Positions 9,982-20,500 of a stretch of DNA of 23,159 nt are shown piece after piece. How positions within the stretch are numbered: the first letter of the stretch is position 1; the number at the start of each line of letters is the position of its first letter. Under the pieces are notes generated by a model. The model worked only from the letters and a program-made list of their open reading frames with translations, was not told the DNA's origin and did no database searches. The stretch is from Nannochloropsis salina CCMP1776 (taxonomy: Eukaryota; Sar; Eustigmatophyceae; Eustigmatales; Monodopsidaceae). The stretch covers positions 105,150-128,308 of the forward strand of contig SDOX01000002.1 of assembly GCA_004565275.1 (NCBI GenBank), read 5' to 3'. Position numbers and translations under genes: made by a program.

Positions 9982-10532
9982 TTCCCTCCTCTCCCCTGTG
10001 GAAGCTTTCCAGGTCCAAAGACTGCGTGGAAAGAAAATTGGAAGATGGCGAAAGCCGAAAATAATTGTCTTATTTATAAAAGCATGGGGGATGGAAGTGT
10101 GCATTTCATTCCTCTTTAAACTACCTGGTAGACTGAGGCAGACAAAATTGCAAGAATTGCTTAGGAGGAATACCTTCGCTGCCAACGGTTGGCGAGACGT
10201 GGTGTTATTTCCACCCAGAAAAAATGATTTTCGAGTGATATACCTCACTCGCTGCCAGCCACGAACCCATGATATGTGAATAGGGGACTGCGAAGATATT
10301 TGTTTCCATTGAGTGGAAGTTGAGAGAATCAGGGTCGCAGAGGCTCCAGCCGGCACCCGACAAACAGCAATTATTATACTAGGAGTCGGGGTCCAACGCA
10401 ATATAGAGCCTGCGGTGCCTGTCACAGCTAACTTATGCTTCTCCGTGATGTATTACACACCTCTTCGCCTTTTCCACGCGATAGGAACGACCCACTTCGA
10501 TTTCCACGTCTCCTTGAAAAGCGTCCCGCCTG
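9982..10532. promoter_or_regulatory. Divergent promoter region of SAE1 and TRM112
   Basis: These 551 nt separate two start codons facing away from each other. The stretch is AT-richer than its surroundings. On the - strand TTTATAAATA (about 10071-10080) lies about 90 nt upstream of the SAE1 start and could act as a TATA-like element. The - frame of SAE1 exon 1 happens to stay open back to 10425, but that extension has no family similarity, so I treat it as untranslated. No clear element is visible for TRM112. Confidence 0.45.
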
Positions 10533-11083
10533 ATGCGCCTCCTCAGCCACAATGTCCTCCGCAATACCGCCAAGGGCGTGGTGGATGGCTACCCTTTGAA
10601 GATCGAAGCTGCAGAAATTGATGTACGTGCTCCGGTATAAGGAAATGGAGAATTTTCAGACTATCAATGGGTCGAAAACAAGGTTTTGTTCGGCTTCTTT
10701 CTCCCAGTGCATGCGTCCAGAACGAAAGTCCCCGAGGCAAGCCTTTGGGGGAATCTCTCCTTGATGCATCCACCTACCCGCACATTTTCCCGCAGGTCCG
10801 TGACACAGAGCCTGACTTGACATTCATTCGGCATCTCTTACCGACGATATCCTTTTCAGGGCTGCGGTCGGCTGCGGAAGACTTGGGGCTAGATGCGGCA
10901 GCTTTCCCCGCCTCCTATTCCACGACATTGGGAGAGGACGAGGCTTTCTTGAGGGCCTTGCACAAGGCATTGTTCGACGTGCGCGTGTTGGAGGGCTCGT
11001 TGGTGTGCCCAGAGAGCGGGAGGAGGTTTTCGATCCGAGGAGGCATACCAGACATGATGTTGACGGATGAGGAGTTGAGTTGA
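10533..11083 (+). CDS. TRM112: TRM112-like multifunctional methyltransferase subunit
   Basis: Exons 10533-10622 and 10796-11083 join in phase 0 over a 173-nt GT-AG intron, giving 125 residues, exactly the length of human TRMT112. TRM112 is the small activating partner of several SAM methyltransferases that modify tRNA, 18S rRNA and release factor eRF1. The N-terminus MRLLSHNVLRN and GYPLKIEAAEI match the family. They are followed by FIRHLLPTI, EDEAFLRALHKALFDVRVLEGSLVCPESGRRF and IRGGIPDMML. Of the four zinc-binding cysteines in the yeast protein only the one in CPESG remains, so the protein is probably zinc-free as in human. ATG at 10533 gives the conserved N-terminus directly. Neighbours show no functional link. 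Confidence 0.95.
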
Positions 11084-12081
11084 CCAGCTGCCAAGAAATC
11101 AGCCGAAGCGCGGAGGCGCAAACAACTTTTACAGACCGGGTTATGGCATGGAGGCCCATATTGTTTGGATCATCGACTTGTAGGAGGAGAGATCGGGTTC
11201 CCTGCCCTTCTACGTTTCGTGTGGATAGTGTACATAGAGCAAGGGACTAGGAAAGGACTTCTCGGGCAAAAAGAATGAACTTCTGAGCCTTAACGATGAA
11301 AAAGCGCTACCGAGCCATGAACGTACAGTCAAGTTCAGCGACGTACCCCGTTGGGGGACAGGAATAAGTGGCTGCGATTTTTGCAATATTGGTCAGCAGT
11401 ATTTATCATCTCTCGTCAATTTGCTTTTGTCGGGGAGGTAGGACAGAAGAACGCAAAGGAGAAAGGTATGGGGGAAAAAAAAAACCCCTGAATACGTGGG
11501 ACAGCGACATGTTTTTCAATAGCCGCTTGTTATTTGATGCCAAATTCTTATACCATGGACTTGGATAATGTCAAAGAGACTTCCTCGGACAGCGTGCAGG
11601 AACGAACGTGGTTGGAAAAGCCCGCATTCCAATAGTTGTGGTTCCAGCAAACACCCCGTGGGACATCAGTTACAAATATTTGGCATCGTACATGCAGAAG
11701 CCATTCTCGGGACGCCAAATTCCCTTTTCTTGCCATTTTTTTGCGTGTGTACGAAACGTTCAAGGAAGGGCTCGAAAACGTGGAACGAAGGGGCAAGCTC
11801 CTCCTCTGTGCTTGACTTGCAACAAAAGCAAGTACAAGAGCCTGTCCGATGGTGTAGATGATCACGATCGAAGCACTTCCATGTGCATAACAGCTTGGTG
11901 CAGCTGGGTGGACGTGAGGCTGCATGGTTTTGAACCTGTTGGATGTCTTGATGCTTCGCTTTTTGCCCGCTCGCTCAAAGCATGGAAGACGAAATGCTTC
12001 TTCCTCCCTTCCATGGCGTTTTCATATACGCGAGTTTCCCTACATTCAACAATTTACATTTTATATAGCCTTTCCGCAGCA
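11084..12081. other. Intergenic region upstream of PSMA4
   Basis: This is about 1 kb between the TRM112 stop and the PSMA4 start, both on +. It should hold the TRM112 3' end and the PSMA4 promoter. TATATA at 12062-12067 lies only about 15-20 nt before the PSMA4 ATG and may be coincidental. The PSMA4 frame stays open upstream to 11608, but the extra residues are unlike any alpha subunit. No RNA gene or conserved protein is recognisable. Confidence 0.45.
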
Positions 12082-13611
12082 ATGGCGAGGCGCTACGATT
12101 CGTCGACGACCACATTCTCACCCGAAGGTACATTAATATCCCTACTTTCTGCCGTCTCCGATCAGACTTGCCCTTTCAGTGCCCTCTGAGCTTGGTGTCC
12201 TTTCTTTCCCTTTTCGCCCTGCTAGTCATTCTATGTACAAGTCGAGAGATCACGTTGAAAGAATGACTACTCATAATATCGGTTGTGGCTTGTCCACGAC
12301 ATTTATCCTTCGGGGGGGACGTACAGGCCGTCTACACCAGGTGGAGTATGCCATTGAAGCTATCAACAACGCAGGTACCTGCGTTGGTATTTTATGCAGT
12401 GACGGCATCGTCTTGGCAGCGGAGCGAAAGACCACAAGCAAGCTCTTGGCCCCCTCAAAGTCCAGCGACAAGATATACCAGATCGACGGACACATCGCTT
12501 CTGTGGTGGCGGGACTGACCTCCGATGCCAACATCCTGATCAATCAAGGTGCGTCGCCAGAGACATCCAAAAAGGAACAAAGAACTTCAAAACTTCGATG
12601 CATAGGAGACGATCATACTCGACCCTGCAGGAAGGAGGCTGACCACCTTTTATCAGCGGCCTGCACCTTTGTATATGTGTACGCTCCATCAGGCCGGAGT
12701 GCCCTCGAATTTAACCCCCCCCTATGCCCTTTTCCTCTTACCTCTGTCCGCACACGACCTTCATTATCTTTTCATCATGAAAGCCTCGTGCAACTGACCT
12801 GGAGCCATCTGGCTTTTTCTCTTCTCTTTCCCTCCGTCTTTCCCGCAGCACGCCTCTCTGCCCAACGGTATCTCTATCAGTACCAGGAAGCCATGCCTGT
12901 GGAGCAACTCGTCCGGTCGATCTGCGACTACAAGCAAGCTTATACGCAATACGGGGGCCTGCGCCCTTTCGGTGTTTCCTTCCTTTTCGCCGGTTATGAC
13001 AGGTAGTTGTCTTTTTTTCTTCCTCCCTCCCTTCCTCACTATGCATGTACCCCAACTGACGAGACGCCTCCACGTTTCCCTCCCCTTCACATTCCTTTCC
13101 CCCCCCTTCCCATGGCCCTTCCCCCTCCAGGCATCAAGGCTTCCAACTCTACGAGTCGGATCCGGCAGGCACCTTTGGGGGCTGGAGCGCCACGGCCATC
13201 GGCGCCAATTTCCAAGCGGGGAAGAGCCTGCTCAAGAATGAATATCCGGAGGGGGGGAGACCTTCCGTGCAGGAGGGCTTGACCCTGGCGGCGAAGGTGC
13301 TTCTGAAGACTATGGATACCACTATTCCCTCCGCGGAGAAGGTGGGAGGGAGGATGGGAGGGAGGGAGGGCGTAATTCCATGCTATCGGGACAGCGACGG
13401 AGCCTTCGCATTCATCACCCCTTCCCCCTCCCCTTCTTCCTTCCATTCCCCTTCCTCCCCCTCCTTCTCTTGGACCAATCAGGTCGAGTTCTTCACCCTG
13501 ACGGCCGGGGAGAAGGAGGGACGCGTCGTACACACCACCCTGGCTGCCGACAAGACCACCTCCTTGCTCGAGGAAGTGAGCGCAAGCACATCGCCGGAGG
13601 GGGATATGTAG
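12082..13611 (+). CDS. PSMA4: 20S proteasome subunit alpha type-4 (alpha3)
   Basis: Exons 12082-12127, 12327-12548, 12849-13002, 13131-13341 and 13483-13611 join in phase through GT-AG introns of 199, 300, 128 and 141 nt, giving 253 residues (human 261). The protein is a non-catalytic outer-ring subunit of the 20S core, acting in cytosol and nucleus. The N-terminus MARRYDSSTTTFSPEGRLHQ followed by VEYAIEA is the alpha-subunit signature. Next come GTCVGILCSDGIVLAAERK, KIYQIDGHIASVVAGLTSDAN, QRYLYQYQEAMPVEQLV, KQAYTQYGGLRPFGVSFLFAGYD and GFQLYESDPAGTFGGW. All of these are close to the type-4 subunit rather than other alphas. The usual Lys/Glu-rich C-terminal tail is replaced by a short Ser/Thr-rich end (SASTSPEGDM). 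The last intron opens with GTGGGAGGGAGG and closes with a long CT tract. The gene is convergent with squalene monooxygenase. Confidence 0.96.
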
Positions 13612-14182
13612 GGAGGGGTTGAGGAGGGGAGGGAGGGAGGGGTTGAGGGAGAGGAGGGTGAAAGAGGGCGTGTAAGGACGAGCTCTGAGAAGAAAGAAAG
13701 TCGACAGCAACCAAGCTCTTTCGCCGTGTCTAATGTGGTCATGAGTTTTCCCACTACTGGGGGCTTACTTAGCGATCCTATCCCACACCCAGTCCAGAGC
13801 CTCCTCGCTCCCTTTTCCCTCTTTAACCCCCGATCGGGCTCCCTTCCTTCTCGCTGTCTGGCAGCCACGCCGTCACCTCCCTCCTCCAGCTCACACCCCC
13901 GTGGCCGTCGCCCTCCTTCCAAAATTTTATTTTACTTTCGGGTTCCGTGAACCATTCCGATCTCCGTCAATTCCTTCCTTTCAAAGACCGAGTGCCGCCT
14001 CTCCCATTGTCCTCGAGACGGGCTGGCCCCTCCTTAACCCCATCACTCCTCTTCTCCTGTCCCCGGACGCATCTTCTCATGTCCATGCTCTCCCTCCCCT
14101 CCTCGCCCACCTGGCCCATAGTACACAACAGGTCTACTTGCCACATCCTCCATCCCCTCCCTCCCCTCTCTCTCTACCTCCT
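13612..14182. other. Convergent intergenic region, PSMA4 / squalene monooxygenase
   Basis: The stretch is 571 nt tail-to-tail. A purine GGGA-type tract follows the PSMA4 stop (13612-13660), and CT-rich sequence fills most of the rest. TTTATT at 13926-13931 reads AATAAA on the - strand, about 250 nt past the squalene monooxygenase stop, and could be its polyadenylation signal. Open frames here are repeat-driven. I see no gene. Confidence 0.45.
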
Positions 14183-16433
14183 TCATCTTCCATACGGAAA
14201 GATGAGCCCGACCAGGGCGCGCACAGGCCAAGCCGCCAGCACGGTGGATTTCTCAACCGACAAGAGCGGCATGATTATCTCACACGCGACCTGTAGCATC
14301 TCGTACGTCCTTCCCAGGCCTCCCCAGCTGGGGACGGGCCACAAGTACTTCCGCACGCCGTGGAATGCGACCAGGAAGAAGTGCAAGGCCAAAATGGAGG
14401 GCCGTGGGGTCAAACCAGAGAGCAAATTGATGGGCCCCCCCGCGCAGTACCCGCCAACGGACAGGTAGTCGAAGCAGGCGTCCCGCAAATCTTTCCGGGT
14501 CGGATTCCCCGCGGGCGTGGAAAAGACGGCATGCAGGGCGTTGGCCAGGACGTTGATGGTCGCCGCCCACGCCTTCCGTTCCCGGGCGAAGCGGCCTTTC
14601 AAAACCCGCATCGCCGCGGGGTCCCCCAGGTCCGTCGACGTTTCCAGGAGGTAACAGAGGGCCTCCACGTCCCGGAGCGCCACGGTCATGCCCCCGCCTG
14701 TCAAGGGGTGCCGCATGTTCAACGCGTCGCCCACCATCAAGACCCCGTCGCGGTCCACGTTGGCGGCGGGCATGCTGCGGTTCGGCATGGACTTGAACTC
14801 GCCCCGGGCCACCGCGGCGGCGAAAGGTGCCTGCAGCACGGGGGGCAATTGAGGCTGGATGTGCGTGGAGAGGTAGTGGGCGAGGTCCCCCGTGGACGCC
14901 GAAGGCATGCGCCCAAAGATATCCACCAAGACCCGCGTTTCCGTTGACGAGATTTGGTAGAGGAGGACGGGACTGGGATCCGCCAGCACCACGTGGCCGC
15001 AGTGGGGGTGGGGCAAAGGGGAAGCCATGGGCGGGTGGGACAAGATGAGGCCGACGAAGGAGGAGAGTTGAGTGGGTTTGGCCGCCTTGTCCACGTGCGT
15101 CCGGAGGGAGGACCACAGGCCGTCGGCGACGAGGGTCAGGGGGGCCATGGCCCGCCGGACCTCCTTCTCCTCCACCTCCTCCCCGTCTGCAGTCCGGAGG
15201 CGCCGGCCCGTGCCGATCTTGTACTCGACGCCGATGACCCGGGACGTGGGCGAGTCGGGCTCGGCGTAGAGAAGCCGGGAGACGATGCCGTTGACGACCG
15301 TTACGTTCGGTTCCGCCAACGCCCGAGCCCGCAACCGTTGGACAAACCGGCCGTTGTGGAAGCTCCTCCCTTGGGGGTGGAGGGAAGTAGGGCCTTGATG
15401 GGCAGCGCTGGGAAAGGATGGGGAAGGCGGCATGGAGAGGTGCCCGCTAGGGGAAGACGGGGGGTTAGGAGCATGGGTGACTTTGGTTCCCTCGGGAAAG
15501 GGGGGCGTGACCGCCCTGCCCGCGCCATGTACGAGCTTGCCTCCCTCCTTTTCTGAGAAGCGTGGGGGCGAGAGGGAGAGGGTGGGACGGTCGGCGGCGG
15601 GAGAGGAGGGGGAGGGATCGATTACTCCGAAGAGCTCCTTCAAGGTGGCGGGATCGTAGGCTGGATACTTGAGAAGGATGCTCTGTACCTTTTCTCCGCC
15701 CTCCTTCTTGTGCTGAGGGGGCGTGAACACCACGTAGCCGTCCACGTGCACGGAGTCGATGCCTTCCTTCGCGCACTCGTCGAGGCCCAAACGTTCCAAA
15801 GCCCGGACCCCGCCAGGCTGGAGAAGCTCCCCAACTATCCGATCCTGCAAACTCATGTCCCGCTCAAACAGGAGGACTTTGAAGCCTCGCTCCGCCAGTC
15901 CCACGGCGGCAGCTGCGCCAGCAGTGCCTGCGCCAATAATGATGATGGATTGCCCGGCGGCTGGAGAGCGCCGGGGCGGAACACGCTGCATGCCGACGCC
16001 CCCCGACAAAAAAAGCCGATCCGCATTACTCGTCGCCACATCCTCCTCCTCCCCCCCCCCAGTGGGAAGGCTGCGGGAGGAGGGGGAAGAAGGGTCAGCT
16101 TTAATTTCGTTTAAGCGAGTTTTGGTGCTGGGCTCGTCAGGGGTTGTCGAAGCTGCACATTTACTTGCTCGGATGTACACGAGACAGAGGCAGGTGAGGG
16201 AAACAACCAAGACCATACCAAGCATAGGGACCTGAATTTTAGACAGGGCCAAAGTGAGCGGTTGGGAGGAGATTTGTCGGATAAGACACGCCGCTTTCGA
16301 TTAGAAGGGGGGTACAACGCCCTATCAATGATCCAGTTGGCCTACCAAGACTTACAAGCGTACCACCACAACGGGAGCACAAAATTGAGTCGCGTACCTG
16401 GGGCGTATCCAACAAAGCGAAGGATGTACTCAT
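14183..16433 (-). CDS. SQE: Squalene monooxygenase (squalene epoxidase)
   Basis: This FAD enzyme of the ER membrane converts squalene to 2,3-oxidosqualene, the first oxygen-requiring step of sterol synthesis. The main exon (16231-14183) has no ATG before the codon at 16225. However, CTAAAATTCAG immediately precedes 16231, and a 36-nt exon (16433-16398, MSTSFALLDTPQ) with donor GTACGC joins it in phase 0 over 166 nt, giving 694 residues. The conservative alternative is ATG 16225 (680 residues). In the longer numbering an N-terminal membrane helix (about 17-33) is followed by the FAD dinucleotide fold IIIIGAGTAGAAAAVGLAERG (from 108). Then come LFERD, GELLQPGGVRALERLGL, GRSFHNGRFVQRLR, LVADGLWSSLR, the second FAD motif GDALNMRHPLTGGGMTVALRDV (from 513) and a hydrophobic C-terminus. 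A Pro/Ser-rich insert of roughly 80 residues (about 215-298) interrupts the family pattern before GRSFHNGRF. Confidence 0.93.
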
Positions 16434-17580
16434 GTGGGCGCTCGGTGGAGATACTTGCTCGTGGGCACGCCACAGAGCCGCCAAACTGCCCAACATTGCC
16501 AATCTAGCAAGCGACTCCCGACGCTTAAGCTGACTGTGTCGTACCCTGCGCACTGCCCAAACGTCTCCTTCCAAAAACCGGAGACCAATCGCCTGTACTG
16601 TTGTTGTGTGCCAAAGATGTAAGGGACATCATCAGTGGCAGGACGGAGCGAAACGAAACAAGCCGGAACAAACTAGTGTTCTTTTCCCACCAGGCGAAAA
16701 CCATGTGGACAGGGCCAATGCGGCGACCACGCCAGCCGCGTGGGGTAGTAAAAAGGGAGCCGAAAAGGAGCAGTAGGCACAGAGCAAGTTCCTTCCATGC
16801 CTTCATTAACGGTAGCAATGGCCACACCCGAATATACAGACGCCCGCCGGCCTTCTATGAGATGCGGCATGGCGGAGTAAATTGTGCTGCGGAAAGAGAG
16901 CAGGGTGAGTCATCATCTCTGTCGGATCGAGACAAGGCGGCTCGATCCGATCTGCTCTCTCTCACCCTACGGTGATGTCGGATGCAGATGTTTTATGTAT
17001 GTTGTGCAGCCGTGAGCGAAGGGCCACTGAATTTTTAAGTGAAAATACGATACTATGGTAGGATATTGGACATGTTGGTGGCCGAGTGCGCTTTAAACTT
17101 TGAATGAGGCGCTGACTAACCCGCACCATCTATTGCGCGGTGATATTTCTCTTTTGCGGCTGTGAAAAATTTATCACGACGCGAGAAAAAATATGACTGT
17201 CATAGGCGGTAGATTAAATGATCAAAGCCAGTGAATTACATGTCAAGTGTAAACAACCAAAGGATCCGATCCTAAAAGAGCCATACTCCACGGCCCATGC
17301 GGCGGCACGCTTTCCTCTACATTCTATCACCTGACGTTTCTTTGCCAGGCACGGCACGTTGTCTTTCGTTGTGGCTTGCAATGATTATAAGGCCACAATA
17401 ACAGTAAATTTGGCTTGGTGATTTGTAAAATGCACAGGATACATTACATCTGCGCTATGTGATCGATCGCCTCGACAGCTCGAATTCCCCTTCCCTTTCC
17501 ATGTTCTCGTCATTCCCTTGGACTTGATGTGCAGTGTCCCCAAGGCTCACCAATGCGCGCTCTCTCACTTCACCACATGT
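16434..17580. other. Intergenic region: SQE promoter side and WD40 gene 3' flank
   Basis: About 1.15 kb lie between the SQE start and the WD40 stop. The SQE promoter should lie near 16434-16700. The centre holds a strong two-part inverted repeat (16902-16968). From about 16975 to 17480 the sequence is AT-richer and free of GGGA/CCCT tracts. An open frame at 16601-16975 on + has no family features and ends inside the inverted repeat region, so I do not call it a gene. I found no tRNA-like B box or other RNA gene by eye. Confidence 0.45.
16902..16968. repeat. Two-part nested inverted repeat (possible hairpin or cruciform)
   Basis: The inner arms TCGGATCGAG (16922-16931) and CTCGATCCGA (16941-16950) are perfect 10-bp inverted repeats around a 9-nt loop. 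The outer arms AGGGTGAG (16902-16909) and CTCACCCT (16961-16968) are perfect 8-bp inverted repeats, separated from the inner stem by 12 and 10 unpaired nt. It lies between SQE and the WD40 gene and is clearly unlike the GGGA/CCCT tracts. Confidence 0.75.
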
Positions 17581-20500
17581 TTAATCCACCGCAATGCTTT
17601 CCTCCTCCTGCTTCAGGCCACCATCACCGTTCGCCTCACCTCCTTCTTCATCCCTCTCCTCCTCCTCTCCTCCAACGCCTGCGTAGTGCTCAGAGCCCAA
17701 GATTTCAAGCCCCCCCCCAGAGAACCCCAACACCACGTGCTGCGTCGTTGGATTGATGGCCAAGCACGCAAGCCACGACGCGTCGCAGGGAAGCGTGCCC
17801 AACAATGGCGCATATCGCCTGCCGAGGGACGAGGAGGAGCGAGAGGAGGAAGAGGAAGAGGAAGAGGAAGAGGCAGAGGAAGGAAAAGGAGAAGAGGAAG
17901 GTGCACTGTAGATGGGGCGGAGAGGCGCGAGAACAAGGGGGCCCTCCCCCCGCATGGACGTGGCTTCCACATCCCGGTGAAACTCCTCCCGCACCTCCAC
18001 CATCGTCCCCCTCCCCTTCCCTCCCTCCCTCCCTCCTTCTCCCCCTCCCTCCCTCCCTCCCTCCTCCTCGTGCTCTATTGGCCACAGGTCGTTGACCGTG
18101 TATACTCTCCCTTCGATCTTGACCCGGGAGGCCCGCTGTCCTCTCCTCACTTTCCCGTCCCCCGCCCATCCCGCGACGCCCCAACGCGACCCTTCGCTTC
18201 CTCCCCCCCTCCCGTCCTCCCTCCCTCCCTCCGCTTCTTTCCCAGCAGGGAGGGCCGGGCACAGGTAATGGTGGAGGATAGGACAAGAGGACCGAAACGA
18301 ACGCCCTCCCTCCTTCGCCCAGACGATCTCACCGGGCAAGGTCAGGTTGAACCCGCCCCCTCCCTCCCTCCCTTCCTCCCTCCCTTCCTCCTCTTCCTCG
18401 TCTGTTTCCTCCCTGAAAGCCAATCTCGGCGCCCACTGCCCCCGTCGGCCCTCTTCTCCATGCCCTCCTTTCTCGATCACGTACACATTCGTCCGCAGGC
18501 TATCCGCCTCCTGAATGACGCACACCTCGCGACGGTGCAACCTCCCCACCCAGGCCCCGTCGCAACGGTCCACTGCCAAGGCCCCTCTTCCCCTCCCTCC
18601 GTCCCTCCCTCCCTCCTTCCCTCCTTCCCTCCCTCCTCGATCGCCCACTCGAAACATGTGCCCGGCCTCCGTCACACACACGACAGCCTCCAGGCAAGCC
18701 AGGCAAGAGGAGGTGGGGGCGGGGCCGGAGGGCGGGAAGGAGGGCGGGAAGGAGGACGGGGGGGAGGGACACGCCAATGCCCGGACATGGCCCCCCACCT
18801 CGATGCGCAAAAGGAGGGGCGGCGCAGGGACGGCCCCCAAGACCGGGATTTGCAGCCGGTGGACGTTCCAGACGTACAAGACGTCGGTCCCTCCCTCCCC
18901 TCCTCCGCCCCCTCCTCCCCCGCGACCTGCCCCGGCACCGGCCGCAGCGCCCACCACCAGGGGGCCGCAGACACAGAGGGCGGTCAAGGGACCGTTTCCA
19001 CGCGTCTTCACTTCCCACGCCGCGCTCTGGGGGCAGCCCAACTCCCACCCCCTCAACACTCCGTAGGCGCTGCCAGCCAGCAACATCCGGGTATCCTTTC
19101 CTTCCCGACCCGCGAAGGCCAGGGCGTGGTTGCCGCCCGCGGCCCCCCGGACCCGGTGCCCGACTCGGTAGACGGCGGCAGGGAGGGAGGAAAAAGTGTC
19201 CAAATCGTACACATAGACGTCCGGCCAGTGCCAAAACGCCACCGCCACCTGCGTGTCCTCCCAGGGGTTCCACTGGAGGGAGGAAATGGCCCGCCGGGGC
19301 GCCAGCGTGAGGATGGGGGGGTGGTAGGAGGGCTCAGGGCAGGAGGGAGGAATCGGGGCGGGGGCAAGACCGGGGACGGGGGGAGGGATCTCTGGAGGTG
19401 GTGCGGGTGGGCCGGAAGTGGAAGGGATGGAGGGAGGGGGGGCCCGGCGCCGGGCGGGGCGCGTGGCAATGAGGGAGAGGAGCTCGTCGAAATCAAAGAT
19501 ACGGATGACGCCATGCGTGCTCCCCACGGCCAGAAGGGCGCCCATGGGGTCGAATTCCATCACAGAGGGGGGGTCCGGGACACTTGATGCGGTCCATCCC
19601 CCTTCCAAGCCAACCGGGGAGGGAAGGAGGGAGGGAGGGAGGGAGGGAGGGAGGGTGGAGGAAAAAGGTCGGAGCCGCCGGGTCAAGAGATGGGCGGCAG
19701 CGCGTCGTGTTTGTGCTCCACAGGTGCCAGTCTGGTAGTGCGTGTAAAAATGGCGCCAATGACGCAAAGCGCCTGGAGGTTTGTGCGGCGCAGGGCCCGG
19801 GAGGGGGGGGCAGCGGAAGGGAGGGCGGGCGGGGCAGAGATATGAGAGGATGCCAGCTTTGTGGTCTGCGTTGGCCGGTATTTTCCTTCCCGGCCGCGTC
19901 TCGTTCCTGGGAAGAGGAGAAATTTTCTCTCGCCCACGGTGTTTCTCATCCCGGTCGGAAAGAGAGGCCCGCCAGGCGTCGGCATCCACAAAGGCGGGCG
20001 AGGTGGCGGAGAGAACAACGTCATTGCGAATATCGGACGTTGTTATACTACATAATGCGCTCCCTGCTGCCTGTATCGGTGCTTCCGTTGGCGGTGCGGC
20101 GGCTGTGACGCCAGAAGAAGCCACGGCAGAGGAGGAGGGAGGAGAGGTGGAGGACGAGGAGGAGGAGGAGGAGGAAGAAAAACAAGGGTCCCATGATAGT
20201 CTTTCGATTCCCTCATCCTCTGGTGCTGCTCTTGATCCTGGTCCTTCTCCCACCGTGGCAACAGGGGCAGGCCGTGACGACGGTGCCTCCGGGACTGTTT
20301 CCCTCACCACCCTTCCCTCGGCTTCTCCCAGTCTGCGCCGCTTTTTGATGACGCAAGGAGTGGATGACGCTGATGAGAGGTGGAGCTCCGAGGCTGTAAG
20401 GTTGCGGGCGGAAATCTCGTACAAACGGCTCAAGAGTGGATCCTCCCTATCGCTCTCCCATTGCTCCCCCGCGTTTCCTCCTGATAGAGCTGCTCCCGCT

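Noticed and set aside
9982-10425. Open upstream extension of the SAE1 frame (about 150 codons)
   Set aside because: It lies upstream of the conserved N-terminus, has no similarity to E1 proteins, and runs through AT-rich sequence typical of a promoter. I consider the open frame a coincidence.
11608-12081. Open upstream extension of the PSMA4 frame
   Set aside because: Alpha subunits begin at the MARRYDS-type motif. The extra residues match nothing and would block ring-gate function, so the start at 12082 is kept.
16601-16975. 124-codon + strand frame between SQE and the WD40 gene
   Set aside because: The product is basic and compositionally random-looking, no splice context is convincing, and it runs into the inverted repeat.
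17518-19587. 689-codon + strand frame opposite the WD40 gene
   Set aside because: Its product is almost entirely Pro, Arg, Gly and Ser from repeat and GC-rich sequence, with no fold. The - frame shows WD40 blades.
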